Of a stretch of DNA of 48,643 nucleotides, positions 1-8,556 are shown piece after piece. The stretch covers positions 1 to 48,643 of the forward strand of contig CACOXX010000006.1 in assembly GCA_902631265.1 (NCBI GenBank), written 5' to 3'. Made by a program: the position numbers and the translations under genes. Positions within the stretch are counted from its first letter, which is position 1, and every line of letters starts with the position of its first letter. The notes under the pieces are model-generated. The model searched no databases, was not told where the DNA came from, and saw only the letters and a program-made list of their open reading frames with translations. The stretch comes from an uncultured Pelagibacteraceae bacterium (GTDB taxonomy: Bacteria > Pseudomonadota > Alphaproteobacteria > Pelagibacterales > Pelagibacteraceae).

Positions 1-563
1 TTATTTTGATCAGTAATATTCTTCTTTAAAAATTGCGTATGTTTTTTAATGTTTTTATCAAATTTATCCTCCCAAAAACTTAAAATTTTATTAGATACAT
101 TGTTCAATTTGATATTTAGAAAATTTTTTAAAAGATATAATTCGAATGCTTCTGAGACATTTACATCTTCCCTTTTTTTAATATTACTTCCATTTTTTTT
201 TAAAATTTTATTATTATAATTTTCGTTGATGTTTTTTTTAATACCATCTAGCATATCAGAACCTAACAACTCGCACCTTATTTTTTCTGAAACTTCATAG
301 AATGTTTTGTATGATTGATTTTTTGGAAAATTTTTATTAAAAATATTTTTATCTGAAAACTTTTTTTTCAATGCATTAGAGTCAGTTAAGGCACGAAATT
401 TTATGTAATCTTCTCTAGAATATAAATTTGAAATTTTATAATCCTCCATGTCTTTTGGATTTTCTTTTTTACTTAAATTATGTAATTCTTCTGAAATAAC
501 TTTATATGTTGAGTCTAATGCTTGTTTAAATCTCTCTTTAAAGAATTCCTCTTTTTTAGTCAT
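1..563 (-). CDS. cobT: Cobaltochelatase-type CobT, N-terminal part (cut by window edge)
   Basis: This is the first 187 codons of a CobT-like protein; the rest lies beyond position 1. In the aerobic cobaltochelatase, CobT (with a C-terminal VWA domain) and the AAA+ ATPase CobS drive cobalt insertion by CobN. The visible segment matches the CobT N-terminal region in pattern: an 'IKFRALTDSNAL' block, then 'SEKIRCELLGSDMLDGI', which corresponds to the family's E-x2-R-x-E-x-x-G-x-x-x-x-G block. The ATG at 563-561 overlaps the cobS stop by 8 nt, so the two are translationally coupled. No cobN or other cobalamin gene is in the window, so the real substrate may not be a corrin. The family call rests on these blocks and on the cobS neighbour; the diagnostic VWA domain is not visible. 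Confidence 0.82.
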   Translation of the reverse strand, partial: MTKKEEFFKERFKQALDSTYKVISEELHNLSKKENPKDMEDYKISNLYSREDYIKFRALTDSNALKKKFSDKNIFNKNFPKNQSYKTFYEVSEKIRCELLGSDMLDGIKKNINENYNNKILKKNGSNIKKREDVNVSEAFELYLLKNFLNIKLNNVSNKILSFWEDKFDKNIKKHTQFLKKNITDQN

Positions 564-1536
564 TTGGTTGATTATTAATAACCGCTTCTGGCAAATCTTC
601 ACCAAAACATCTTTGATAATATTCAGCAATAATATTTTTCTCTACTTCATCACATTTATTCAAAAAAGTTACTCTAAATGAATACCCGAGATCCTTGAAT
701 ATAAGGTTATTTTCAGCCCAATGCATGACCGTTCGTGGACTCATTACTGTTGAAATGTCACCAGATACAAACCCCTTTCTAGTGAGGGAGGCGACTTTAA
801 TCATGTTGGCAATTTCTTCTTTACCTTTTGAATTATTATAAGATTTATTCTTAGCAAGAATTATTTCCATCTCTCTTTCCAAACTTAAATAATTAAGGGA
901 TGTAACTATGTTCCATCTATCCATTTGACCTTGGTTTATTTGCTGTGTACCGTGATATAGTCCGGTAGTATCACCTAGACCAACTGTATTTGAAGTTGCA
1001 AATAACCTAAAGTATTTATGTTGTTTTAAAACTTTATTTTTATCAAGAAGAGTAAAATTACCCTCTGCCTCTAAAACTCTTTGAATTACAAACATAACGT
1101 CAGGTCTACCAGCATCGTACTCATCGAAAACTAATGCTATAGGATTTTGTATAGACCAAGGTAAAATACCCTCTTGGAATTCCGTTATTTGCTTTCCATC
1201 TTTTATTGTAATCGCATCTTTTCCAATCAAATCAATTCTACTTATATGACTGTCCAAATTCACTCTTATACATGGCCAGTTTAATCTTGCTGCGACTTGT
1301 TCAATGTGAGTAGATTTTCCTGTACCATGATACCCTTGAACCAATACCCTCTTATTGAAAGAGAAACCGGACAATATTGCGAGAGTAGTATCTTTATCAA
1401 ATTTATAGTTTTTATCTATTTCTGGAACATATTCATTTTTTTTTGAGAATGCATCTACCTCAAGATTTGAATCAATTCCAAAAGTTTGCTTAACGGAAAT
1501 TTTTATGTCTGGTACCGTATTTATGTTTTCATTCAT
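556..1536 (-). CDS. cobS: CobS-type AAA+ ATPase (MoxR-like)
   Basis: The protein has 326 residues, the usual CobS length. It is the ATPase that forms a ring with CobT. The Walker A is 'GYHGTGKST' (about residues 68-76), Walker B 'LVFDEYD' (about 133-139), and a conserved 'FATSNTVGLGDTTGLY' segment with sensor Asn follows, then 'QMDRWNIV', typical of CobS. The N-terminal 'VKQTFGIDSNLEVDAFS' with 'YVPEID' also matches CobS. The start overlaps the stop of the upstream J-domain gene by 4 nt, and its own end overlaps cobT, giving a three-gene operon. Family membership is secure. Whether it serves cobalt chelation here is open, because SAR11-type genomes are generally thought to lack complete cobalamin synthesis (background knowledge). 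Confidence 0.93.
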   Translation of the reverse strand: MNENINTVPDIKISVKQTFGIDSNLEVDAFSKKNEYVPEIDKNYKFDKDTTLAILSGFSFNKRVLVQGYHGTGKSTHIEQVAARLNWPCIRVNLDSHISRIDLIGKDAITIKDGKQITEFQEGILPWSIQNPIALVFDEYDAGRPDVMFVIQRVLEAEGNFTLLDKNKVLKQHKYFRLFATSNTVGLGDTTGLYHGTQQINQGQMDRWNIVTSLNYLSLEREMEIILAKNKSYNNSKGKEEIANMIKVASLTRKGFVSGDISTVMSPRTVMHWAENNLIFKDLGYSFRVTFLNKCDEVEKNIIAEYYQRCFGEDLPEAVINNQPND

Positions 1537-2051
1537 TTTTTATAAGACCTTTTTAATTGTGTATAAGCCAATGTAATAATTTTCAATTTTTCTTCGAATT
1601 TTTTATTCCCAGAGTTTTTATCAGGGTGAAATCGTTTGACAAGTTTTTTAAATTTATCTCTTATAACAGTCCATTCTGCGCCTATATTTAAACTCAAAAT
1701 GTTGAAAGCTTTTAAATCATCATCCGAAAAGTTGAATTGTCGCAATTTGGAAGCCCTAATATTGTCGTTATTAATTCCATCCAAACTTTCCTTGAGAGTA
1801 TTGTTCCATAAAATCTTAAAAAAATTATCTTGCCCACTAAAATTTTGGGTTGGTTTGTGCCAAGTCATATCGGATTTAATAAACTCATTAATTTGATTAT
1901 CAGTCATATTTGCAAAGTAATTCCAGTTTTTATTAAATTCTTTTATATGCTCCAAACAGAGGTATCTAAAATCTTTGCTATTATCTTTTTCAATTGGAGC
2001 CTTGTACTCACCAATTTTATTGCAGTTATTCCAGTCGCATATAATTTTCAT
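1533..2051 (-). CDS. J-domain (DnaJ-like) protein of the cobS-cobT operon
   Basis: A 172-residue protein with a J domain at its C-terminus: 'RDKFKKLVKRFHPDKNSGN' holds the HPD motif that stimulates DnaK-type chaperones. The N-terminal part has a C-x4-C pair ('CDWNNC') and a later Cys-His ('CLEH'), suggesting a small metal site. Alphaproteobacteria commonly carry such a J protein directly upstream of cobS, so it may help assemble or target the CobS/CobT machine (inference). I chose the ATG at 2051 (MKIICDW) because the family begins near this segment; an in-frame ATG at 2072 would add seven residues. There is no clear ribosome binding site for either. It is divergent to bolA with only about 24 nt between start codons. 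Confidence 0.85.
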   Translation of the reverse strand: MKIICDWNNCNKIGEYKAPIEKDNSKDFRYLCLEHIKEFNKNWNYFANMTDNQINEFIKSDMTWHKPTQNFSGQDNFFKILWNNTLKESLDGINNDNIRASKLRQFNFSDDDLKAFNILSLNIGAEWTVIRDKFKKLVKRFHPDKNSGNKKFEEKLKIITLAYTQLKRSYKK

Positions 2052-2075
2052 TATAGTATTATTATAATACATTTT

Positions 2076-2336
2076 ATGGAAATAAATAAGTTAATTGAAA
2101 TAGTAAAAGAAAAAATTACAAAAGAGATTATTTTACAAGAAATAAATGTAGAGGACAAATCATTTTTACACAAGGATCATAAGAATAATTCTCCAAACAA
2201 ATTTCACATCAAAATTACGATTATTTCTGATGAGCTTAAGACTAAAAAAAAAATCGACTCTACAAAGAGAATTTACAAGATTTTAGAAAGTGAATTGAAG
2301 AAATATATTCATTCTCTTCAACTATTTATTAATTAA
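2076..2336 (+). CDS. bolA: BolA/IbaG family protein
   Basis: An 86-residue BolA-like protein. BolA proteins partner monothiol glutaredoxins in iron-sulfur cluster handling. Supporting signs are the short length, the N-terminal helix 'KLIEIVKEKI', a conserved 'HKDHKNNSPNKFHIKITIIS' strand region with candidate His ligands, and the C-terminal 'RIYKILESELKKYIHSLQL', which matches the family's R-x2-Y-x3-L-x3-L-x3-I-H-A-L block. The frame is open further upstream, but the ATG at 2076 gives the normal family length and avoids overlapping the divergent J-domain gene. Its 3' end overlaps the convergent aroB gene by 15 nt, one of several such overlaps in this compact genome. Confidence 0.88.
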   Translation: MEINKLIEIVKEKITKEIILQEINVEDKSFLHKDHKNNSPNKFHIKITIISDELKTKKKIDSTKRIYKILESELKKYIHSLQLFIN

Positions 2337-3416
2337 TTTTTTTAAAAACAATCTAATCTCATTTTCTTCAAATGATTTGTTTAAGATTGGTTTTGCTAAA
2401 CTCTTTAGTAGAATTAAATTTATTTTATTACCTTTATTTTTTTTGTCTTGTTTCATATAAAAAATAATTTTTGATATATCTTTTGATTTAAAATATTTGT
2501 TTAGATTGATATAATTTAATTTTTTTAAATGTTTGATAATTCGTTCATAATCGTCCTTATTTAAAATATTTTTTTGTCGACCAAATTTTACAGCTGACAT
2601 AATTCCTAGTAAAACAGCTTCACCATGATTAAGTCCTTTGTTGTAGCCAACTGTTGTCTCATAAGCGTGAGCAAATGTATGACCTAAATTTAGCATTTTT
2701 CTAATATTTTTTTCCTTTTCATCTTTCTCAACAACTTCTTTTTTGATTAAACAACTTTTGTAGATTGCATTTTCTAAAAAGTTTTTATTGTGATTTAATA
2801 TCTTGCTAAAATTTTTTTCTAAAAATTTAAAAAAAGCTTTATTTTTAATTAAAGAATGTTTTAGAATTTCAGCATATCCACAAATCATCTCTTTTTTTGG
2901 TAAACTTTTTAAAAAATCTATGTCTGAAACAACTAACGAAGGTTGATAAAAAGATCCTATCATATTTTTTCCTGATAGAGAATTAATTCCCGTTTTACCG
3001 CCAATTGAGGAATCAACCTGACTGAGTAAGGTTGTGGGTACATTAATGAAGTTTAGACCTCGTTTAAAAATACTTGAAGCAAATCCACATACATCTCCAC
3101 AAATACCACCTCCAACAGAAATTAAACAATCGTTTCTACTATAATTTTTTTTTTCAAGAATCTTTACAATAGAGGAAACAGTTTTTAAATTTTTACTTTT
3201 TTCGTTGAAAACAATTTTTTTCTCATCTATTCTTTTTTTATTAAATCTACTTACAATAGATCTTATCATTCGCTTTGGTACTTTACTATCGTAAACAAGC
3301 AAAAATTTTTGTGAGTTTATTTTTTCATTTGAAATAATTTTTTTTATCTTCGAGCAAAGATTTTTACCAATAATTATTGAATAATCATCTATATTAGTTT
3401 TAACTTTTAATTTCAT
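2322..3416 (-). CDS. aroB: 3-dehydroquinate synthase
   Basis: The 364-residue enzyme converts DAHP to 3-dehydroquinate with NAD+ and a divalent metal, the second step of the shikimate pathway. Motifs: 'DSKVPKRMI' near the N-terminus, the NAD-binding 'GGGICGDVCGFASSIFKRG' with 'VPTTLLSQVDSSIGGKTGIN' (about 102-145), metal ligands in 'GYAEILKHSLI' (Glu), 'LNLGHTFAHAYE' (His) and 'GLNHGEAVLLG' (His). Length is standard. The start overlaps aroK by 17 nt, so aroK-aroB form one unit, as in many proteobacteria. All expected catalytic blocks are present. Confidence 0.97.
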   Translation of the reverse strand: MKLKVKTNIDDYSIIIGKNLCSKIKKIISNEKINSQKFLLVYDSKVPKRMIRSIVSRFNKKRIDEKKIVFNEKSKNLKTVSSIVKILEKKNYSRNDCLISVGGGICGDVCGFASSIFKRGLNFINVPTTLLSQVDSSIGGKTGINSLSGKNMIGSFYQPSLVVSDIDFLKSLPKKEMICGYAEILKHSLIKNKAFFKFLEKNFSKILNHNKNFLENAIYKSCLIKKEVVEKDEKEKNIRKMLNLGHTFAHAYETTVGYNKGLNHGEAVLLGIMSAVKFGRQKNILNKDDYERIIKHLKKLNYINLNKYFKSKDISKIIFYMKQDKKNKGNKINLILLKSLAKPILNKSFEENEIRLFLKKLINK

Positions 3417-3930
3417 TTTCTTTTACTATTGAGATTATTTTATCTACAATTTCGTTTTTTTTTTGATTCTCACAATCTATTTTAAAATTTGATTTGGCAT
3501 AGTATTTATTTCTTTCCAACATCATCTTTTCAATTTCTTGGTCGTTTAGTCCCTGAATAAGAGGTCTTTTTGAGGATTTTCTAATCCTTTTGATAATAGT
3601 TGAGGGCTTCCAATTCAACCAAAATGACAATGAATTATTTTTAACATTTTTTCTTACTTTTTCATCTAGAAACGAACCTCCCCCCAAAGATAAAACTAAT
3701 TCTTTTTCTTTAGAATTTAGCATTGATAGAATTGTTTCAACTTCAATCCCTCTAAAATATTTTTCACCCTTAAGTTTAAAAATTTGGCTAATTGTTTGCT
3801 TTTCAATTGTCTCAATTTTACTATCTACGTCTATGAATTTCATATTCATTTTTTTTGATAATAATGCACCAATTGTTGACTTTCCCGATCCCATCATGCC
3901 TATTAAAACAATTTTTTTTTTTATTTTCAT
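3400..3930 (-). CDS. aroK: Shikimate kinase
   Basis: The 176-residue kinase phosphorylates shikimate at O3 using ATP. The P-loop is 'GMMGSGKST' (about residues 11-19). 'FIDVDSKIE' is the shikimate-binding Asp region, 'FRGIEVETI' matches F-R-x2-E, 'LSLGGGSF' the Gly-rich substrate loop, and 'KRPLIQG' the lid R-x-P-L motif. It is the first gene of the aroK-aroB pair. A 57-nt gap separates its start from the divergent small membrane gene at 3988, which must hold both promoters. Confidence 0.97.
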   Translation of the reverse strand: MKIKKKIVLIGMMGSGKSTIGALLSKKMNMKFIDVDSKIETIEKQTISQIFKLKGEKYFRGIEVETILSMLNSKEKELVLSLGGGSFLDEKVRKNVKNNSLSFWLNWKPSTIIKRIRKSSKRPLIQGLNDQEIEKMMLERNKYYAKSNFKIDCENQKKNEIVDKIISIVKENEIKS

Positions 3931-3987
3931 AATTTTCTAAGTTGAAAAAACACAAATATGTCTTAATTTGAATTTAATAAAAAATAT

Positions 3988-4173
3988 ATGCAATTTTATA
4001 AAAAGACAAGCATTGGGAGTTCCATAAATCCGCTTAAAATCATAATAAAAGTAGTTGTGATTTTGGCAATTATTTTTGTAATTTTAGTACTAGTTAGTAA
4101 AATAAATTTCCCTTCACCAAATCAGCTAATTGAAAAAAAAATCCCCCAAGAAAATCTTAAAATTGTTAAATAA
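3988..4173 (+). CDS. Small single-pass membrane protein, unknown function
   Basis: A 61-residue ORF with one strong membrane segment (about residues 19-42, 'IIIKVVVILAIIFVILVLVS') flanked by a short basic N-terminus and a 19-residue polar tail. I do not recognise the family. It precedes, and overlaps, the larger secreted protein that follows, suggesting coexpression. Codon use is like the neighbours. The ATG and the single clear transmembrane helix make it a believable gene. Confidence 0.6.
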   Translation: MQFYKKTSIGSSINPLKIIIKVVVILAIIFVILVLVSKINFPSPNQLIEKKIPQENLKIVK

Positions 4174-5893
4174 TTTTTTCATAATTTTTTTAATTTTAAT
4201 AGCTTTCACTAAATTTGCTTTTAGTAATGAGCCAACGGATATTTGGAGTCTTGAGAAAAAAGAAAATAGTGAAGTAAATGAAGTAATTGAAAATACCCCA
4301 AGTGAATTTGAAAGTAAAAAAATCAAAATTAATGCTGGTATTACAGATGACATTAAAGTTTCGGAAGAAAATTTTACTGAAAAAAATAATTTAGTTGTTG
4401 GTATATATGACCCAGAAAAATATGGTTTTGAATTAGATATGTGGACTAAATCAGACGGAAAAAAGATATATGAACTAAAAAAAAAAATAAACTCAATGAA
4501 TCTTTCTAAGGATGCAAGTGAGATTTATAAAAAAATTCTTCTTACCAATACTTTTCCACCAAATAATAATTTGGATAAAAAAAAGTTTTTCGACCTTAAA
4601 GCTGAGTGGTTAATTAAAAACGGAGACCTTGATTTAATAATTGATTATGTGACTAAAAATTTAGACATAATATCAAATGAAAACTTGATTAAATTTGTTT
4701 TAGACGAATACTTATCAAAGGCAGAAATAAAAGAGGCATGTAGCTTATTTAAAAAATTAAATCAAAATTTTACTGAAAATTATCTAAAGAACTTTTCAAT
4801 ATATTGCTTGATACATGGTAAGCAGAATGATCTTGCCATGATGCGTTTCGATTTAGAAAAGGAGACTGGTTATTCAGATCCTTTTTTTGAGAAAAAATAT
4901 AATTCATTAATGGGTCTTTCAAAAGATGACAATACTTCGTCAGATAAGAATCTATTAAACTTACATCTTTCATTTAATACAATTAAAGATTTTAAATACA
5001 TACCAACAAAAAAAACTTCAAAGTTATTTTGGACTTATTTAAGATCTAACAATTTACTAGACAGTACAAGCGATATCGATACTGCTGATGAAGAAAAAAT
5101 ATCGTTATTAGAAAAAGCTACGCACGAGAGAAACTATAATGAGAAAGATTTACTTAATATTTATAAAAAATTTCAATTTTCTGTGGATCAACTTCTTAAC
5201 ATAGATAGGGAAAAAGAGAATTTATCAAACATAAAGGCCAGAGCCTTGATGTATCAAGGTATTTTATTAAATGATGATCCTAACAAGATAACGAAACTTT
5301 CTAAAGATTTAAAATCTTCTTTTATTAATGATGGTTTAGAAGATGCCTTTAAAGATGAGTTAAGGTTTATTTTGGAGGGATTTGATGGAAGCGAATTAAG
5401 TTCAGATTTGACAGACTTTTATGTTTTTAACTCTAAAGCAGAAAATCCAAATAAAAAGATTAAATACAACAGTAAAATTTTGCATCAATCGAAAATTATA
5501 AATTATTTTATACAAGAGAAACCCTCTAAGAAAAAAACTGAAAAAGATCTAAATAATTTTTTGAAAAAAATTAAAAAAAGTAAAAAAAATTATTTAATAA
5601 CTAAAGATGTAATTGTTATAGAATCTTTAAAGTTTGATGGAATTGAAATTAATGAGGAATATAGTGATCTTTATACAATTAATGAAAATACTATGCCTAT
5701 AGATATGCAGGTTTTGATTAATGACGGGGAAATTGGTTTAGCAATGTTAAGAATTATAGAAATAATTGGTGAAGATGAACTTAAAAATCTTGGCTCAGAA
5801 ACTTTATATTTCTTAATAAATGCATTAAATCAAATGGACATAGATCTAATAAGAAATGAAATCCTTTCTGAAATCCTGCCAGTTAGAGTATAA
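4130..5893 (+). CDS. Predicted exported helical-repeat protein, unknown function
   Basis: A 587-residue protein with an N-terminal hydrophobic signal ('NNFFIIFLILIAFTKFAFS') followed by a charged, mostly helical chain, with phrases such as 'LKAEWLIKNGDLDLIIDYV' and 'YLSKAEIKEACSLFKKLNQ' that look like TPR or other alpha-solenoid repeats. It is probably periplasmic or membrane-tethered. No enzymatic motif is seen. The frame opens with TTG at 4130, overlapping the previous gene by 44 nt; a second TTG at 4163 would start just before the signal helix and overlap the upstream stop by only 8 nt or so, and may be the true start. It lies between aroK and def; I recall large unnamed proteins at similar places in alphaproteobacteria, but cannot name the family. 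Confidence 0.75.
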   Translation: MKKKSPKKILKLLNNFFIIFLILIAFTKFAFSNEPTDIWSLEKKENSEVNEVIENTPSEFESKKIKINAGITDDIKVSEENFTEKNNLVVGIYDPEKYGFELDMWTKSDGKKIYELKKKINSMNLSKDASEIYKKILLTNTFPPNNNLDKKKFFDLKAEWLIKNGDLDLIIDYVTKNLDIISNENLIKFVLDEYLSKAEIKEACSLFKKLNQNFTENYLKNFSIYCLIHGKQNDLAMMRFDLEKETGYSDPFFEKKYNSLMGLSKDDNTSSDKNLLNLHLSFNTIKDFKYIPTKKTSKLFWTYLRSNNLLDSTSDIDTADEEKISLLEKATHERNYNEKDLLNIYKKFQFSVDQLLNIDREKENLSNIKARALMYQGILLNDDPNKITKLSKDLKSSFINDGLEDAFKDELRFILEGFDGSELSSDLTDFYVFNSKAENPNKKIKYNSKILHQSKIINYFIQEKPSKKKTEKDLNNFLKKIKKSKKNYLITKDVIVIESLKFDGIEINEEYSDLYTINENTMPIDMQVLINDGEIGLAMLRIIEIIGEDELKNLGSETLYFLINALNQMDIDLIRNEILSEILPVRV

Positions 5894-5901
5894 ACTTTGT
5901 T

Positions 5902-6426
5902 ATGGCGAAAAGAAAAATCATACTGGTTCCAGATGAAATCCTCAGAAAAAAATCTGAAAAAATTGAGAAAATAACTAATAAAGAAAAACAATTAGCTGAC
6001 GATTTATTTGAAACAATGTACAATAATAATGGCATAGGTCTTGCCGCTGTTCAAGTTGGTGTTTTGAGGAGAATGATTGTAATTGATGTTTCAAAAAAAG
6101 ATGAAGAAAAAAAACCCTTTTGTTTAATAAATCCAACTATAAAATCTTTTGGTAAAGAAAGGTCCACATATGAAGAAGGATGTTTGTCGATACCCGAAAC
6201 ATTTATTGAGATTGAAAGACCAAAAACCTGTATTGTTGAATACGTTGATATTTCAGGAAATAAACTAAACATGGAATGTGATGGTTTACTATCTACATGT
6301 ATTCAGCACGAAATTAATCATTTAGATGGAAAGTTGATCATTGATTTTTTGTCAAAGCTGAAAAAAGATATTCTAATAAAAAAATTATCTAAAAACAAAA
6401 GTACATCTAGTAGAGTAATTGTATAA
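5902..6426 (+). CDS. def: Peptide deformylase
   Basis: The 174-residue metalloenzyme removes the formyl group from nascent proteins. All three family motifs are visible: 'GIGLAAVQVG' (G-x-G-x-A-A-x-Q), 'EEGCLSIP' (E-G-C-L-S, Cys metal ligand), and 'QHEINHLDG' (Q-H-E-x-x-H, two His ligands and catalytic Glu). The second residue of motif 1 is Ile, as usual. It starts 8 nt after the upstream stop and abuts fmt, the enzyme that installs the formyl group, in the classic def-fmt pair. Confidence 0.98.
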   Translation: MAKRKIILVPDEILRKKSEKIEKITNKEKQLADDLFETMYNNNGIGLAAVQVGVLRRMIVIDVSKKDEEKKPFCLINPTIKSFGKERSTYEEGCLSIPETFIEIERPKTCIVEYVDISGNKLNMECDGLLSTCIQHEINHLDGKLIIDFLSKLKKDILIKKLSKNKSTSSRVIV

Positions 6427-7356
6427 ATGTCAGATAATATTATTTTTATGGGTACTTCAAAATTTGCTGTGCCTATACTTGAAAAAATAAGTAAGAGTAA
6501 ACTCAATATTTCCGTTGTTTACACCCAACCGCCAAAAAAATCTAGTAGGGGAATGAAAGTTCAAAAAACCCCAATTCAAGTTAAGTCTGAATTACTTGGC
6601 TTACCAATAAGAACACCAAGTAGTCTCAAAAATAATATTGATGAATATAATTTTATAAAAAAGATAAAGCCTAGAATAGTTATAGTAATTTCTTACGGTC
6701 AAATTATACCAAAGGAATTTTTGGAACTTTCCGAAAAAGGTTTTTTTAATATACATGCATCTATTTTGCCTAAGTTCAGAGGTGCTGCCCCGATACAAAG
6801 AGCAATAATGAGTCAAGACACTGAGACAGGAATTAGCTTTATGAAAATAAATGAACATTTAGATACTGGCCCTATTCTTGAAACTTACAAAATTAAAATT
6901 GACTTAAATTTAAATGCAACTGAGCTTGAAAAAAAATTATCTCAATTGGCGGCTGAAAAAATAATTGAAAACATCAATAATATTATTAAAGGGAAAGTGA
7001 AGCTCAAAGAACAAGACCATTCAGAGGCAACATATGCTGAAAAAATAGATAAAAGAGAAGGGAAGATAATCTGGAATGATAGTTCCAAAAAAATTATTGG
7101 AAAAATAAATGGTTTATACCCTAATCCGGGTGCATACTTCATATTTAATGGAGATCGATATAAAATTTTAAAAGCTGAAATTGGAAATGGATCTGGACAT
7201 CCTGGTGAAGTTTTAAATGATAAACTTGAGATAGCATGCTCAAATAATAAAAGCATAAAAGTCATTGAAATTCAAAAAGAAGGAAAAAAAATTCAAGAGA
7301 TAAATGAATTTTTGAATGGTTCAAAAATAAATAAAGGCTGTACTCTTAATGAATAG
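6427..7356 (+). CDS. fmt: Methionyl-tRNA formyltransferase
   Basis: The 309-residue enzyme formylates initiator Met-tRNA using 10-formyltetrahydrofolate. Visible are the N-terminal Rossmann start 'IIFMGTSKFAVPIL', 'YTQPPKKSSRGMKVQKTPI', the formyl-transfer signature 'FNIHASILPKFRGAAPIQRA' (Asn-x-His and 'LPKFRGAAPI'), and the catalytic Asp region 'EHLDTGPIL'. The C-terminal OB-like tRNA-binding domain includes 'LYPNPGAYF'. The start follows the def stop directly, and its end overlaps truA by 8 nt, so the three are one operon. Confidence 0.98.
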   Translation: MSDNIIFMGTSKFAVPILEKISKSKLNISVVYTQPPKKSSRGMKVQKTPIQVKSELLGLPIRTPSSLKNNIDEYNFIKKIKPRIVIVISYGQIIPKEFLELSEKGFFNIHASILPKFRGAAPIQRAIMSQDTETGISFMKINEHLDTGPILETYKIKIDLNLNATELEKKLSQLAAEKIIENINNIIKGKVKLKEQDHSEATYAEKIDKREGKIIWNDSSKKIIGKINGLYPNPGAYFIFNGDRYKILKAEIGNGSGHPGEVLNDKLEIACSNNKSIKVIEIQKEGKKIQEINEFLNGSKINKGCTLNE

Positions 7357-8089
7357 ATATCAAATTCTTATTGAGTATGTAGGAACAAGTTATAGTGGAT
7401 GGCAAATACAAAAAAAAGGAAAAACAATTCAAGGTAAAATTCAAAAAGTTGTCTCTAAAATTTTAAAAGAAAAAGTAAGTATAATAGGATCAGGTAGAAC
7501 TGACTCAGGAGTACATGCTTTAGAACAATCAGCTCATTTCGATACAAGTGTAAAAATAAAAGATAATAATAAATTTTTAAAATCAATTAATCATTTTTTA
7601 TCTAGACACGGCATTAGTATTTTAGAAATAAAAAAAAGGGAACTCACCTTTCACTCTCGATACTCTGCAAAAGCGAGAATATATAGATATATTATTTTAA
7701 ACCGTAAATCTGGTTCTGTGTTAAAAAATAAAAGGTGTTGGCACATAATAAAAAAACTTAATCTAGAAATGATGAAAAAAGGAGCAAAAAAATTAGTTGG
7801 AACAAAAGATTTTTCGACATTTAGATCTTCAAGTTGTTCTGCAAAAACTCCAGTAAGAACAATTAAATCAATAAAATTTTTAACTAAAAAAGACATTATT
7901 GAGATTGAGATAAAAGCTCAGTCATTCCTTCAAAATCAAGTAAGATCGATGGTTGGTTGTTTGAAGTATGTTGGTGAGGACAGGTGGAGCATTCAAAAAT
8001 TTGACAAGATAATTAAATCAAAAAGAAGAATTAATTGTGCACCTCCCGCTCCAGCAGAAGGACTATATTTAACTAGAGTGATTTATTAG
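7349..8089 (+). CDS. truA: tRNA pseudouridine(38-40) synthase TruA
   Basis: A 246-residue TruA that modifies uridines 38-40 in the anticodon arm. 'YVGTSYSGWQIQ' is the N-terminal family block; 'GSGRTDSGVHAL' holds the catalytic Asp (about residue 52); 'AKARIYRYII' and 'FSTFRSSSC' and 'FLQNQVRSMVG' follow in family order. The start overlaps fmt by 8 nt. The 3' end overlaps the convergent SET gene by 4 nt, so no terminator separates them. Confidence 0.97.
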   Translation: MNRYQILIEYVGTSYSGWQIQKKGKTIQGKIQKVVSKILKEKVSIIGSGRTDSGVHALEQSAHFDTSVKIKDNNKFLKSINHFLSRHGISILEIKKRELTFHSRYSAKARIYRYIILNRKSGSVLKNKRCWHIIKKLNLEMMKKGAKKLVGTKDFSTFRSSSCSAKTPVRTIKSIKFLTKKDIIEIEIKAQSFLQNQVRSMVGCLKYVGEDRWSIQKFDKIIKSKRRINCAPPAPAEGLYLTRVIY

Positions 8090-8556
8090 TTCTTTTTTTT
8101 TCTAATAGCGAATTTTTTATTTATCCTAAACCTTGAACCTGCTCTTACAATATATCCACAACAATTTTTTGCACCACATTTACAAGGGAACTGTTTATAG
8201 TCTTTATCAAATCCAAAACCATAGTCGCAAGTAAGTTCTTCTCCTTTTTTAATATCTCTTATTGCTGATACCCAGACCTTAAAACCTTTTCCCTCATAGT
8301 CACAATTATTATTACATGAATGATTAATCAAACCTGCAGTGTTCCAATGAAAGTCTCCATCTAGTGTATATCTATTATTAAGTGTAAATAAATAGATTGG
8401 TTTATTATTGTCAAATTTTGCTGACTCTTCGACTTCTTTATTAGTAATGATTTTTCCAATATAATTAATTATTTTTGTTCCTTCTTTAATATCTTTTGCT
8501 GCATATAAACCTCGCTTGTTGTCTATTCTAGACTTTTTGATTTTATACAGTTTCAT
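8086..8556 (-). CDS. SET-domain protein (predicted lysine methyltransferase)
   Basis: A 156-residue protein with a nearly complete SET domain, the fold of S-adenosylmethionine-dependent protein-lysine methyltransferases. 'RGLYAAKDIKEGTKI' is the N-SET block, 'INHSCNNNC' (about 77-85) matches N-H-S-C-x-P-N-C with Pro replaced by Asn, 'EELTCDYGF' (about 106-114) matches E-L-T-x-D-Y, and 'PCKCGAKNCCG' (124-134) is a post-SET zinc cysteine cluster. A basic C-terminal tail follows. Its start shares a base with the stop of the upstream deacetylase-family gene, so they are coupled. The protein target is unknown. Confidence 0.88.
   Translation of the reverse strand: MKLYKIKKSRIDNKRGLYAAKDIKEGTKIINYIGKIITNKEVEESAKFDNNKPIYLFTLNNRYTLDGDFHWNTAGLINHSCNNNCDYEGKGFKVWVSAIRDIKKGEELTCDYGFGFDKDYKQFPCKCGAKNCCGYIVRAGSRFRINKKFAIRKKKN

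Noticed and set aside
1830..2075. Longer bolA beginning upstream on the plus strand
   Set aside because: The extension is antisense to the J-domain gene and would double the normal BolA length.
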